This document shows, one piece after another, positions 7,752 to 14,384 of a stretch of 27,049 bases of DNA (position 1 is the stretch's first letter; each line of letters opens with the position of its first letter). Under the pieces are notes generated by a model, which was not told where the DNA came from, ran no database searches, and worked only from the letters and a program-made list of their open reading frames with translations. The position numbers were made by a program, and so were the translations under genes. The stretch covers positions 1 through 27,049 of the forward strand of contig DHVZ01000038.1 of NCBI GenBank assembly GCA_002412925.1, written 5' to 3'. The stretch comes from Anaerolineales bacterium UBA5195 (GTDB lineage Bacteria > Chloroflexota > Anaerolineae > Anaerolineales > Villigracilaceae).

Positions 7752-9059
7752 TTATTTGCCAACGCCCAGCCGGAAGAGTTTAAACCCAGCCTCGAGCCAA
7801 TCCTTGCCCTGCCAGCCATTGACCGTGTCGATCAGCACACGCGCCGGGGTGATGGTTTTCAAGGCTGCGGGGCTGAGCTGCCGGAATTCGGCATGGTTCA
7901 CCAGCAGCAAGACTGCGTCGGCATGCTCAAGCGCCAATTCAAGGGTCAGGGCAGCGTCCACGCCCGGCAAGGCGGCTTCGGGCTTGAAGGGTTCGAAGGC
8001 TTTAACGGCCGCCCCGGCTTGCGTCAATAGGTGGATAACTTCAACGGCGGGACTCTCCCGCAGGTCATCCACCTCCGGTTTGTAAGCCAATCCGAGCGCC
8101 GCAATCTTTTTTCCGGCCAAATCGCCGCCGAAGGCCTTTTTTACCAGTTCAACAACGAATTCCGGCTGGGCATCGTTCACCTGCCGGGCGCGTAAAATCA
8201 GCTTACTCAAATCCGGCGCACTCTCGACCAGGAACCAGGGGTCGACACTGATGCAGTGCCCGCCCACGCCTGGGCCGGGGCTGAGAATCTTAACCCGCGG
8301 ATGCAGGCTGGAAAGCTGGATGGCTTCCCAAACGTCCACGCCAAAACGCTCCGCCAGGCGCGAGAATTCATTCGCAATGGCGATATTGACGTCGCGATAG
8401 GTGTTTTCCATGATCTTGACCATTTCGGCGGTTGTCGAGTCGGTCTTGTGGATTTCACCCTTAACAAAATTGGCGTATAAATCGTACCCAGCCTGGGCCG
8501 ATTCGGGGGTAATCCCGCCGATGACCCGCGCGTTTTCGATCAGTTCGCGCAAGATCTGACCGGGAAGCACACGCTCTGGAGAGTAGGCGACGAAAAAGTC
8601 CTGCCCGGCCTTCAGGCCCGATTTCTCAAGGATGGGGACCACCAGGTCAAGCGTGGTGCGCGGCGGCGAGGTGGACTCGAGCACCACCAGGTTACCCCGG
8701 CGCAGGTGGGGAACAATCGCTTCGGTGGCCGAGGTAACGGCACACATATCCGCCTTTTTGTAGGGCTGGCCGTCAACCTGACCAAAATCATGCTCATAAA
8801 AAGGCGTGGGGACGGCAATCAGGAAAGCATCGGCAGGTTCCGGCCGGGTGGAGACGGTCAGGTTTCCACTCTTGACAGCCGTTTCAACCGCTTCGCCCAG
8901 CCCCGGCTCGTGGATATGGATGCGCCCGGCTTGCAGGGTTTCAATAATGGCTGGATTGGTGTCCACGCCCACCACTTTGAGACCATGCGTGGCAAAGACG
9001 CTGGCAGTCGGCAGGCCAATATAGCCCAGCCCAAGGATGCAGATTTGATTGAATTTCAC
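7752..9059 (-). CDS. wecC: nucleotide-sugar dehydrogenase, UDP-N-acetyl-D-mannosamine dehydrogenase type
   Basis: 435 residues. It oxidises a UDP-sugar C6 alcohol to the uronic acid with NAD+, most likely UDP-ManNAc to UDP-ManNAcA. The Rossmann motif GLGYIG is at 10-15, ESTSPPRTT at 128-136, AYSPERVLPG at 158-167, and the catalytic cysteine C269 in GPGVGGHCISVDPWFL, the WecC rather than Ugd form. The start is GTG 9059 because GGAG lies 6-9 bases upstream and the Rossmann fold begins immediately after; an open frame continues to 9188 but encodes unrelated residues. An extended -10 (TGGTATAAT) at 9120-9128 would drive it. It is not inside the glycan operon 18439-25862 but could supply it. Substrate is inferred from family. 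Confidence 0.88.
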   Translation of the reverse strand: MKFNQICILGLGYIGLPTASVFATHGLKVVGVDTNPAIIETLQAGRIHIHEPGLGEAVETAVKSGNLTVSTRPEPADAFLIAVPTPFYEHDFGQVDGQPYKKADMCAVTSATEAIVPHLRRGNLVVLESTSPPRTTLDLVVPILEKSGLKAGQDFFVAYSPERVLPGQILRELIENARVIGGITPESAQAGYDLYANFVKGEIHKTDSTTAEMVKIMENTYRDVNIAIANEFSRLAERFGVDVWEAIQLSSLHPRVKILSPGPGVGGHCISVDPWFLVESAPDLSKLILRARQVNDAQPEFVVELVKKAFGGDLAGKKIAALGLAYKPEVDDLRESPAVEVIHLLTQAGAAVKAFEPFKPEAALPGVDAALTLELALEHADAVLLLVNHAEFRQLSPAALKTITPARVLIDTVNGWQGKDWLEAGFKLFRLGVGK

Positions 9060-9072
9060 GGTTTCTCCGGTT

Positions 9073-9104
9073 CCAAACCCCCACCCAGTTAGGGAGAGAG
9101 GGTA
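9073..9104. repeat. possible degenerate copy of a short palindromic repeat in the wecC leader
   Basis: A C-rich then G-rich stretch containing GTTAGGGAGAGAGGGT resembles the G/C-rich dispersed repeat seen inside the femAB copy at 20212-20251. It lies in the predicted wecC 5' leader. The similarity is weak. Confidence 0.25.
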
Positions 9105-9119
9105 GATTTGTTTCGCCCC

Positions 9120-9128
9120 ATTATACCA
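9120..9128 (-). promoter_or_regulatory. extended -10 promoter of wecC
   Basis: TGG followed by a perfect TATAAT on the minus strand. The predicted start is near 9113, giving a leader of about 54 bases. No convincing -35, consistent with an extended -10 promoter. Confidence 0.5.
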
Positions 9129-9202
9129 ACCTGCCGCCCGATAAAACCAACCACGATTCGGGCTCTCCCCACAACTTGCAGATGACATTTGACGTAAATC
9201 AA

Positions 9203-9230
9203 GTGACCAATAACCAATTCGTTGTATAAT
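9203..9230 (+). promoter_or_regulatory. promoter of the nfeD-slipin operon
   Basis: GTGACC (9203-9208) as -35, a 16-base spacer, and a perfect TATAAT (9225-9230). Start near 9237, 18 bases before the ATG at 9255. It diverges from the wecC promoter. Confidence 0.55.
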
Positions 9231-9254
9231 GATTTCAGACCAATGGAGGTTGAA

Positions 9255-9854
9255 ATGGAATTTCTGCTTAATCCAAACATCGCCTATGTCTTGATCGTGG
9301 CGGCAGCCATGCTGGCGCTGGCCTCAATTGTGATTCCAGGGACCGGCGTGACCGAAACTGGCCTGGTTTTATGCCTGGGGTTGGCCGGGTATGTGGCTTA
9401 CTCCCTGGGGATTAACGGCTGGGCTTTGCTGGTCGTATCGTTGAGCGCCATCCCTTTTATCTTCACGCTCCGCTCCAAAGCTTGGCGTATTCCGCTGCTG
9501 GTGCTCGCCATCCTGATGTTGATTGGCGGCTCGGTGTTCCTGTTCGTTGATGAAAAAGGCTGGCCGGCTGTCAATCCCCTGCTGGCCACGATCGTGTCCA
9601 TCATAAGCGGCGGGTTTACCTGGTTCGCGGCAGACCGGGTCATTGCCGCCCAGCGCAGCCAACCAAGCAACGATCTCAACGCGCTGATCGGGAAAATCGG
9701 CGAGGCCCGCAGTGAAATCAACCCCGATGGTTCGGTGCAAGTGAATGGGGAGTTGTGGTCCGCGCGGAGTGAAACGCCCATCGCAGAGGGAAGCCCGGTG
9801 CGCGTCGTCCAACGTGAAGGCTTTGTCCTGACCGTTGAAAAAATCTCGAAATAG
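9255..9854 (+). CDS. NfeD-like membrane protein (short form)
   Basis: 199 residues: four hydrophobic segments (about 8-28, 34-52, 54-70 and 76-97, with a further one near 108-128), then a C-terminal OB-fold NfeD domain (about 145-199: LIGKIGEARSEINPDGSVQV, NGELWSARS, GSPVRVVQREGFVLTVEK). There is no ClpP-like protease domain, so this is the short NfeD that partners stomatins. NfeD-stomatin pairs are conserved across bacteria and archaea and are linked to membrane quality control or microdomains. The slipin gene begins 24 bases downstream. The start ATG 9255 is chosen for the GGAGG five bases upstream; in-frame ATGs at 9222 and 9243 lack ribosome binding sites. Confidence 0.85.
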   Translation: MEFLLNPNIAYVLIVAAAMLALASIVIPGTGVTETGLVLCLGLAGYVAYSLGINGWALLVVSLSAIPFIFTLRSKAWRIPLLVLAILMLIGGSVFLFVDEKGWPAVNPLLATIVSIISGGFTWFAADRVIAAQRSQPSNDLNALIGKIGEARSEINPDGSVQVNGELWSARSETPIAEGSPVRVVQREGFVLTVEKISK

Positions 9855-9877
9855 TCACCAAAGGAGAGAAAATAAAC

Positions 9878-10777
9878 ATGGAAACTGCTGGAGTATTTAC
9901 ATCACTGTTTTGCGTTGTGGGTTTTGTGGTCATCGTGCTGGTGATCTTCATCGCCAACGCTGTCCGCATTGTGCCTGAGTATCAGCGCCTGGTAGTCTTC
10001 CGCCTGGGGCGCTGTGTGGGCACCAAAGGTCCAGGGATTGTCATCCTGATCCCGGTCATCGACCGGGCGGTCAAAGTGGACCTGCGCGAGCAAATCCGCG
10101 AAGTGCCGCAGCAGACTTCGATCACCAAAGACAATGCGCCGATCTCGATCGACTTCTTGTGGTATTTCAAGGTGCTCGACCCATCCCAGTCGGTCTTGCA
10201 GGTAAGCAATTTTGAGCTTTCGGCTGCGGGCATCGCCGCCACTACCTTGCGCGCCGTCATCGGTGGTATTCCGCTGGACGATGTGCTTTCTGAACGCGAA
10301 CACATCAACAATATGCTGCGCTCGCGCCTGGACGAAGTCACCGAACGCTGGGGCGTGAAAGTGACCAACGTTGAAATCCGCGAAATCGTCCCGCCGAGGG
10401 ATGTGCAGGAAGCGATGAACCGCCAGATGTCGGCAGAGCGCATCCGCCGCGCGTTGGTAACCGAGTCGATGGGTGACCAGGCCGCCGCCGTCAACCGCGC
10501 CGAGGGCACCAAGCAGGCCGCCATCCTGACCGCAGAAGGTGAAAGGCAGTCGAACATCCTGCGCGCTCAAGGCGACAAGGAAGCCCAGGCCCTCCGCGCC
10601 GAAGGTTTCGCCACCGCGCTAGAGAAAATCTTCGCCGCCGCCGGAAAGGTCGACCAGAAGACCATGACCCTGCAGTACTTCGAAACACTCAAGTCAATTG
10701 GCATGAGTCCTTCGACCAAGTACATCTTCCCGATGGAATTCACCAGCATGCTCGAGAATTTCACCAAAGGAAAGTAA
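9878..10777 (+). CDS. slipin/stomatin-like SPFH protein
   Basis: 299 residues: one N-terminal hydrophobic anchor (about 8-28), then the stomatin core RIVPEYQRLVVFRLGR, GPGIVILIPVIDRAVKVDLR and the helical part VTNVEIREIVPPRDVQEAMN, followed by a coiled coil with repeated Ala-Glu-Gly units (AEGTKQAAILTAEGERQS, LRAEG). It ends in the usual FPMEF-type tail. It assembles as membrane-bound oligomers that scaffold proteins such as NfeD, its operon partner upstream. AGGAGAG lies nine bases before the ATG. A hairpin terminator follows within 40 bases. It belongs to a different SPFH branch from the prohibitin-like protein at 4843-5892. Confidence 0.92.
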   Translation: METAGVFTSLFCVVGFVVIVLVIFIANAVRIVPEYQRLVVFRLGRCVGTKGPGIVILIPVIDRAVKVDLREQIREVPQQTSITKDNAPISIDFLWYFKVLDPSQSVLQVSNFELSAAGIAATTLRAVIGGIPLDDVLSEREHINNMLRSRLDEVTERWGVKVTNVEIREIVPPRDVQEAMNRQMSAERIRRALVTESMGDQAAAVNRAEGTKQAAILTAEGERQSNILRAQGDKEAQALRAEGFATALEKIFAAAGKVDQKTMTLQYFETLKSIGMSPSTKYIFPMEFTSMLENFTKGK

Positions 10778-10813
10778 AAGTAACGCGAAATCAGCTGGTG
10801 AGTGATAAAATTA

Positions 10814-10844
10814 GGGCCTCCCGAAATGGGAGGCTCTTTTTTTT
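10814..10844 (+). terminator. intrinsic terminator of the nfeD-slipin operon
   Basis: GCCTCCC (10816 start) pairs with GGGAGGC (10828-10834) around a 5-base loop, followed by TCTTTTTTTTT. It separates the slipin gene from the acetyltransferase gene. Confidence 0.92.
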
Positions 10845-10908
10845 ACTTTCAAAATATGTACTCCTTTCGACTCAACCGCGCTGGAGAACGCGCACTGAAA
10901 ACCACCCA

Positions 10909-11340
10909 ATGGAAATTATCCCCGCCAACCTCCTCGATCTTAACGCCCTGCGGCATGTGGAAAAAATCTGTTTTCCGCAAGACGCCTGGCCATTGTTCGA
11001 CCTGATCGCCGTGCTCTCTTTTTCGGGTGTCGTCCGACTGAAAGCGGTGGAGGACGGGCAGATGATCGGTTTTGTGGCTGGAGACCCGCGCCCCGGCGAA
11101 GGATTTTCATGGGTTGCCACCATCGGGGTTTTACCAGAATACCGTGGCAAAGGAATCGGGCGGGCGCTGCTCGAAGCTTGCGAGGCGCAACTGCCCACGC
11201 AGCGCATTCACTTGAGCGTGCGCGCCAGTAACGAAGAAGCCATTCGGATGTATAAGTTTGCCGGGTATTACATCATCGACCGCTGGCAAAAGTATTACAA
11301 TGATGGGGAAGATGCCATCGTCATGGAAAAAGTTAAGTAA
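10909..11340 (+). CDS. GNAT-family N-acetyltransferase, RimI-like
   Basis: 143 residues with the GNAT fold: beta strand motif A GVLPEYRGKGIGRALLEACE carrying the acetyl-CoA pyrophosphate-binding R-x-x-G-x-G (RGKGIG), then HLSVRASNEEAIRMYKFAGY, the typical RimI-like motif B, and a C-terminal YYNDGEDAIVMEK. The N-terminus CFPQDAWPLFDLIAVL also resembles RimI, which acetylates the N-terminus of ribosomal protein S18, but small GNATs vary widely in substrate. The frame is open back to 10798, yet that stretch contains the slipin terminator and no other start codon, so ATG 10909 is used. No clear ribosome binding site is near it. Confidence 0.8.
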   Translation: MEIIPANLLDLNALRHVEKICFPQDAWPLFDLIAVLSFSGVVRLKAVEDGQMIGFVAGDPRPGEGFSWVATIGVLPEYRGKGIGRALLEACEAQLPTQRIHLSVRASNEEAIRMYKFAGYYIIDRWQKYYNDGEDAIVMEKVK

Positions 11341-11444
11341 AGCAGCGCATTTTCCGCTGATTAAATGCCCACGACCACAAATGCACAATCCGCGCTGTTG
11401 TGATTTCCCGCCCAAGAAAAGGCACAATTTGTGACCGCACTGGG

Positions 11445-11450
11445 TATAAT
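11445..11450 (+). promoter_or_regulatory. -10 box (TATAAT) predicting a leaderless rnd mRNA
   Basis: Perfect TATAAT exactly six bases before the ATG of the RNase D gene, which puts +1 on the A of the start codon. A perfect palindrome CACAATTTGTG (11423-11433) lies just upstream where a -35 or operator would be; the -35 hexamer itself is poor. Confidence 0.6.
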
Positions 11451-11456
11451 CGACCT

Positions 11457-12599
11457 ATGACTTTCTCGTTGCCTGCACCAATCTGGGTGGACACCGCACC
11501 TGCGCTCCAACGCCTCGCTGAGCTTCTCTCTCGAGAGTCGCGCCTCGCCGTCGACACAGAAGCCAATTCCCTGCACGCTTACCAGGAACGCGTTTGCCTG
11601 ATCCAGTTTTCCACGCAAACCACAGATTACCTCGTGGACCCGCTGGCGCTGGACGATTTGACGTACCTGGCTCCCATTTTCTCTGACCCCAAGATCGAGA
11701 AAATTTTCCACGCTGCCGAATACGATGTGCTGGGCTTGCAGCGTGACTTCGACTTCAGTTTTTCCAACATTTTCGATACGATGCTGGCGGCCAGAACCCT
11801 GGGCTACAAACAAGTGGGGCTGGGCAACCTGCTTGCCGAAAAATTCGGTGTGGATGTGGACAAGCATAACCAGAAAGCCGATTGGGGGCAGCGCCCGTTA
11901 TCCCCTGCGCTGATCGACTATGCCCGCTACGACACTCACTACCTGATCGCCCTGCGCAACCTGCTCGAAACAGAACTGCGCGAAAAAGGACGTTGGGAAT
12001 TGGTCAGCGAGGACTTCCTGCGCTGCTGTTTCGTCAACAACGGGGTCAACAACCGCCCGGCGCGCGGGCGCTGGGAACGGATCGACGGCCGGCAAGACTT
12101 GACCCCGCGCCAGAAAACCATTCTCAACGAGTTGTGCATCAGTCGCGAAAAACTGGCCGAACGGCTGAACCGCCCATTATTCAAAGTGGTGAACGACCAG
12201 GCGCTGTTGAAGATAGCACTGGCCGAACCGCGCACAGTAGAACAACTGACAAGCCTGGGCTTGACGGAACGCCAACTCCAACGGGTTGGAAGGTCGCTGC
12301 TCGAGGCGGTCGAGCGCGGTGAGAATGCGCCCATCGTCCAGGCGGCCGAAGCCGAAAGGATGCCTGACGCAGTAATGAACCGCCTGAACCGGCTAAAGAA
12401 CTGGCGCAAGGAAAAAGCGGAAGCGCTGGGCGTCGAATCGGATGTGGTCTTGCCGCGGGTGCTGATGTATGCCCTGGCAGAGCAAAACCCGCGTTCGGCA
12501 GAAATGTTGGGCAAAGTGCTGGCAGAAAGCCCCTGGCGATTGAAAAATTTCGGCGCGGAGATATTAAAGGCGTTGGGCGTCAAAACTGTAATCGTGTAA
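11457..12599 (+). CDS. rnd: ribonuclease D
   Basis: 380 residues. A 3'-5' exoribonuclease of the DEDDy family that trims tRNA and other stable RNA ends. Catalytic acids are visible: D33 and E35 in AVDTEANSLH, D90 in HAAEYDVLGLQRDF, and Y155-x3-D159 in YARYDTHYL. Two HRDC-type helical domains follow (about 217-290 starting TPRQKTILNELC, and about 303-375 with RLKNWRKEKAEALGVESDVV), as in full-length RNase D. ATG 11457 is chosen because the exonuclease fold begins immediately after it and a TATAAT lies six bases upstream; an earlier in-frame start at 11400 would precede the promoter. No Shine-Dalgarno is present. It is followed by a beta-CASP ribonuclease gene. Confidence 0.92.
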   Translation: MTFSLPAPIWVDTAPALQRLAELLSRESRLAVDTEANSLHAYQERVCLIQFSTQTTDYLVDPLALDDLTYLAPIFSDPKIEKIFHAAEYDVLGLQRDFDFSFSNIFDTMLAARTLGYKQVGLGNLLAEKFGVDVDKHNQKADWGQRPLSPALIDYARYDTHYLIALRNLLETELREKGRWELVSEDFLRCCFVNNGVNNRPARGRWERIDGRQDLTPRQKTILNELCISREKLAERLNRPLFKVVNDQALLKIALAEPRTVEQLTSLGLTERQLQRVGRSLLEAVERGENAPIVQAAEAERMPDAVMNRLNRLKNWRKEKAEALGVESDVVLPRVLMYALAEQNPRSAEMLGKVLAESPWRLKNFGAEILKALGVKTVIV

Positions 12600-12626
12600 G
12601 CGCGGAGGCGCCCACTCTTTTTATTC

Positions 12627-12679
12627 AAACTTGCAGCATTTCAATGGCAAAGGGATTCCCTTCGCCATTGAACAAGTTT
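12627..12679 (+). promoter_or_regulatory. large intercistronic hairpin between RNase D and beta-CASP RNase genes
   Basis: Three stacked stems: AAACTTG (12627-12633) with CAAGTTT (12673-12679), TTCAATGGC (12640-12648) with GCCATTGAA (12664-12672), and AAGGG (12650-12654) with CCCTT (12658-12662), with a 3-base loop and a 6-base bulge on the 5' side. No T-tract follows, so it is not a plain terminator. It ends about 20 bases before the next ATG, close to that gene's ribosome binding site. Confidence 0.7.
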
Positions 12680-12699
12680 CAAGGTCAAGGATCAGCCCC

Positions 12700-14091
12700 A
12701 TGCAAATTCACTTTCACGGCGCAGCTCAAACCGTCACCGGCTCAATGCACCTGATCGAAGTCAATGGCTCGAAACTCCTGCTCGAATGCGGGTTGTACCA
12801 AGGCCCGCGCATGGAGTCCTTCGAACGCAACCGGAACTTTCACTTTGACCCCAAAACAATCGACGCGGTTATCTTAAGCCACGCGCATATCGACCACAGC
12901 GGCAACTTGCCCCACCTGGTTAAAAATGGCTTCAACGGCCCAATTTTCGCCACCCCGGCGACGGCAGACCTGGGCAGGGTCATGCTCTTGGATTCAGGGC
13001 ACATCCAGGAAAGACAGGCTGAAAGCATGAGTTATTACAACGCGAAGCGCGGCCTGCCGCCCGTCGACCCGCTGTACACCCAGGAAGAGGCCGCAGAAGT
13101 CGCGCCGCTGTTCCAGCCGATCCATTACGGCACATCTTTCGAAGCTGCCAAAGGCGTAAAGGCGCGATTCGTGGATGCGGGACACATTCTCGGCTCGGCA
13201 GCCGTCGATTTGGAGATCCAGGAAAAGGGCAGGAAAGTCCGCCTGTGGTTCTCCGGCGATATTGGGCGGCGGGACCTGCCAATCCTGCGCGACCCAATCC
13301 TGCCCGAAGAAACCGACATCCTGCTGATGGAAAGTACCTACGGAGATAAACCCCACCGCGATCCCGAGACCGCTTACGTGGAAATGCGGGACGTGATCCT
13401 GCGGACGCTCCATCGAGGCGGCAAGGTGATCATCCCGGCTTTTGCAGTGGGGCGCACACAGGAACTGGTCTACAATTTAAACCGGATGTTCGAAGCTGGC
13501 GACCTGCCCGGCATACCCGTGTATGTAGACAGCCCACTGGCCGTGAACGCCTCGGATGTGTTCAAGCGGCATCCTGAATGTTTCGATACCGAAATGCTGC
13601 GCGAGATCCACAGCGGCCACCCGGCGCTGGAGTTCAAAAACTTGACGTATATTCACAGCCTGGAGGCTTCAAAGGCCTTGAACGAGCGCAAGGACCCAAT
13701 GATTATCATTTCTGCTTCAGGCATGGCCGAAGTGGGCCGGATCGTGTATCACATCCGCTGGAATATCGAGAACAAGAAAAACACGATCATGATCGTTTCG
13801 TGGCAAGCGCCCAACACCCTGGGGCGCCGCCTGGCCGACCGCGAAGAGCACATCCGCATCTTTGGGGAGACATACCCGGTCAAGGCTGAGATCGCCACGA
13901 TTGGCGGGCTTTCGGCGCACGCCGGGCAGGATCTGCTGACTGAATACGCACTGGGCGTGAAGAACAGCGCAAAAAAGGTCTTCCTGGTGCATGGCGAACC
14001 GCGCGGGACGCTGCCGTTGAAGGAAAAAATCGAGGCGCTCGGAATGAGAAAGGTTGTTTACCCAAGAATGCGGGATGTAGCCGAGATTTAG
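12700..14091 (+). CDS. beta-CASP metallo-beta-lactamase fold ribonuclease (YSH1/CPSF73-like)
   Basis: 463 residues. A zinc-dependent nuclease of the MBL/beta-CASP family, related to the cleavage-and-polyadenylation nuclease CPSF73. The zinc motif H61-A-H63-I-D65-H66 is in ILSHAHIDHSGNLP; further ligands are in DAGHILGSAAV and FSGDIGRRDLPIL. The beta-CASP insert has GGKVIIPAFAVGRTQELVYNL and YVDSPLAVNASDVF, and the C-terminal RNA-specificity part has IGGLSAHAGQDLL and LVHGEPRG. Family members act on RNA; the exact substrate here is inferred. ATG 12700 is preceded by AAGG at a nine-base spacing, and the protein fold starts with it. The gene lies 100 bases after RNase D, separated by a large hairpin. 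Confidence 0.9.
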   Translation: MQIHFHGAAQTVTGSMHLIEVNGSKLLLECGLYQGPRMESFERNRNFHFDPKTIDAVILSHAHIDHSGNLPHLVKNGFNGPIFATPATADLGRVMLLDSGHIQERQAESMSYYNAKRGLPPVDPLYTQEEAAEVAPLFQPIHYGTSFEAAKGVKARFVDAGHILGSAAVDLEIQEKGRKVRLWFSGDIGRRDLPILRDPILPEETDILLMESTYGDKPHRDPETAYVEMRDVILRTLHRGGKVIIPAFAVGRTQELVYNLNRMFEAGDLPGIPVYVDSPLAVNASDVFKRHPECFDTEMLREIHSGHPALEFKNLTYIHSLEASKALNERKDPMIIISASGMAEVGRIVYHIRWNIENKKNTIMIVSWQAPNTLGRRLADREEHIRIFGETYPVKAEIATIGGLSAHAGQDLLTEYALGVKNSAKKVFLVHGEPRGTLPLKEKIEALGMRKVVYPRMRDVAEI

Positions 14092-14116
14092 AACTCACGA
14101 ATTTTCAAAAAAGCGG

Positions 14117-14122
14117 TATAAT
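14117..14122 (+). promoter_or_regulatory. -10 box of tRNA-Ser inside a palindrome
   Basis: Perfect TATAAT, centred in the dyad GCGGTAT-A-ATACCGC. The start would be near 14129, 26 bases before the tRNA. The -35 region is weak. Confidence 0.5.
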
Positions 14123-14154
14123 ACCGCGCGCCACTATCCCGCTGACAGAAAATT

Positions 14155-14242
14155 GGAGAGGTGCCAGAGTGGTTGAATGGGACGGTCTCGAAAACCGTTG
14201 TGGTCCTTGCGGCCACCGTGGGTTCGAATCCCACCCTCTCCG
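14155..14242 (+). tRNA. tRNA-Ser (anticodon CGA)
   Basis: Acceptor arms GGAGAGG (14155-14161) and CCTCTCC (14235-14241) pair fully, with discriminator G at 14242. The anticodon stem ACGGT/ACCGT encloses CTCGAAA, giving CGA at 14189-14191. The long variable arm (class II) and the GTGGG-TTCGAAT-CCCAC T-arm are typical of tRNA-Ser. CCA is not encoded. Confidence 0.97.
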
Positions 14243-14243
14243 C

Positions 14244-14296
14244 TAAATAAAACAAGAGCCCCGCCACAATATGTGACGAGGCTCTTGTTTTATTTA
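14244..14296 (+). terminator. intrinsic terminator of tRNA-Ser
   Basis: Two bases after the tRNA, a perfect 17-bp stem (14244-14260 with 14280-14296) with a 19-base loop that can pair further; the descending arm ends in GTTTTATTTA. The A-rich ascending arm could also stop transcription from the other side. Confidence 0.88.
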
Positions 14297-14331
14297 GCCA
14301 GTCATGCGAAATACCGGACTGGGCTTAAATT

Positions 14332-14360
14332 CCCCTGTCTGGAAAATCAAATACCAGGGG
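14332..14360. other. weak stem-loop downstream of the ADP-forming acyl-CoA synthetase gene
   Basis: CCCCTG (14332-14337) pairs with CAGGGG (14355-14360). On the plus strand CTCTTTT follows; on the minus strand only AATTT does. It could be a weak terminator for the minus-strand gene ending at 14385. Confidence 0.35.
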
Positions 14361-14384
14361 CTCTTTTAAAGATTTCCTGTTGAT

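Noticed and set aside
9060..9188. An N-terminal extension of the UDP-sugar dehydrogenase
   Set aside because: The residues are unlike the family, the region holds the promoter and leader, and GTG 9059 has a good ribosome binding site.
10798..10908. An N-terminal extension of the acetyltransferase
   Set aside because: It would be translated through the slipin terminator hairpin and is not part of the GNAT fold.
12600..12625. Terminator after RNase D (GCGC-GGAG-GCGC then CTCTTTTTATT)
   Set aside because: The stem is only four base pairs, too short to support by eye.
14177..14383. A plus-strand open frame starting in tRNA-Ser
   Set aside because: It covers the tRNA and its terminator and has no coding character or ribosome binding site.
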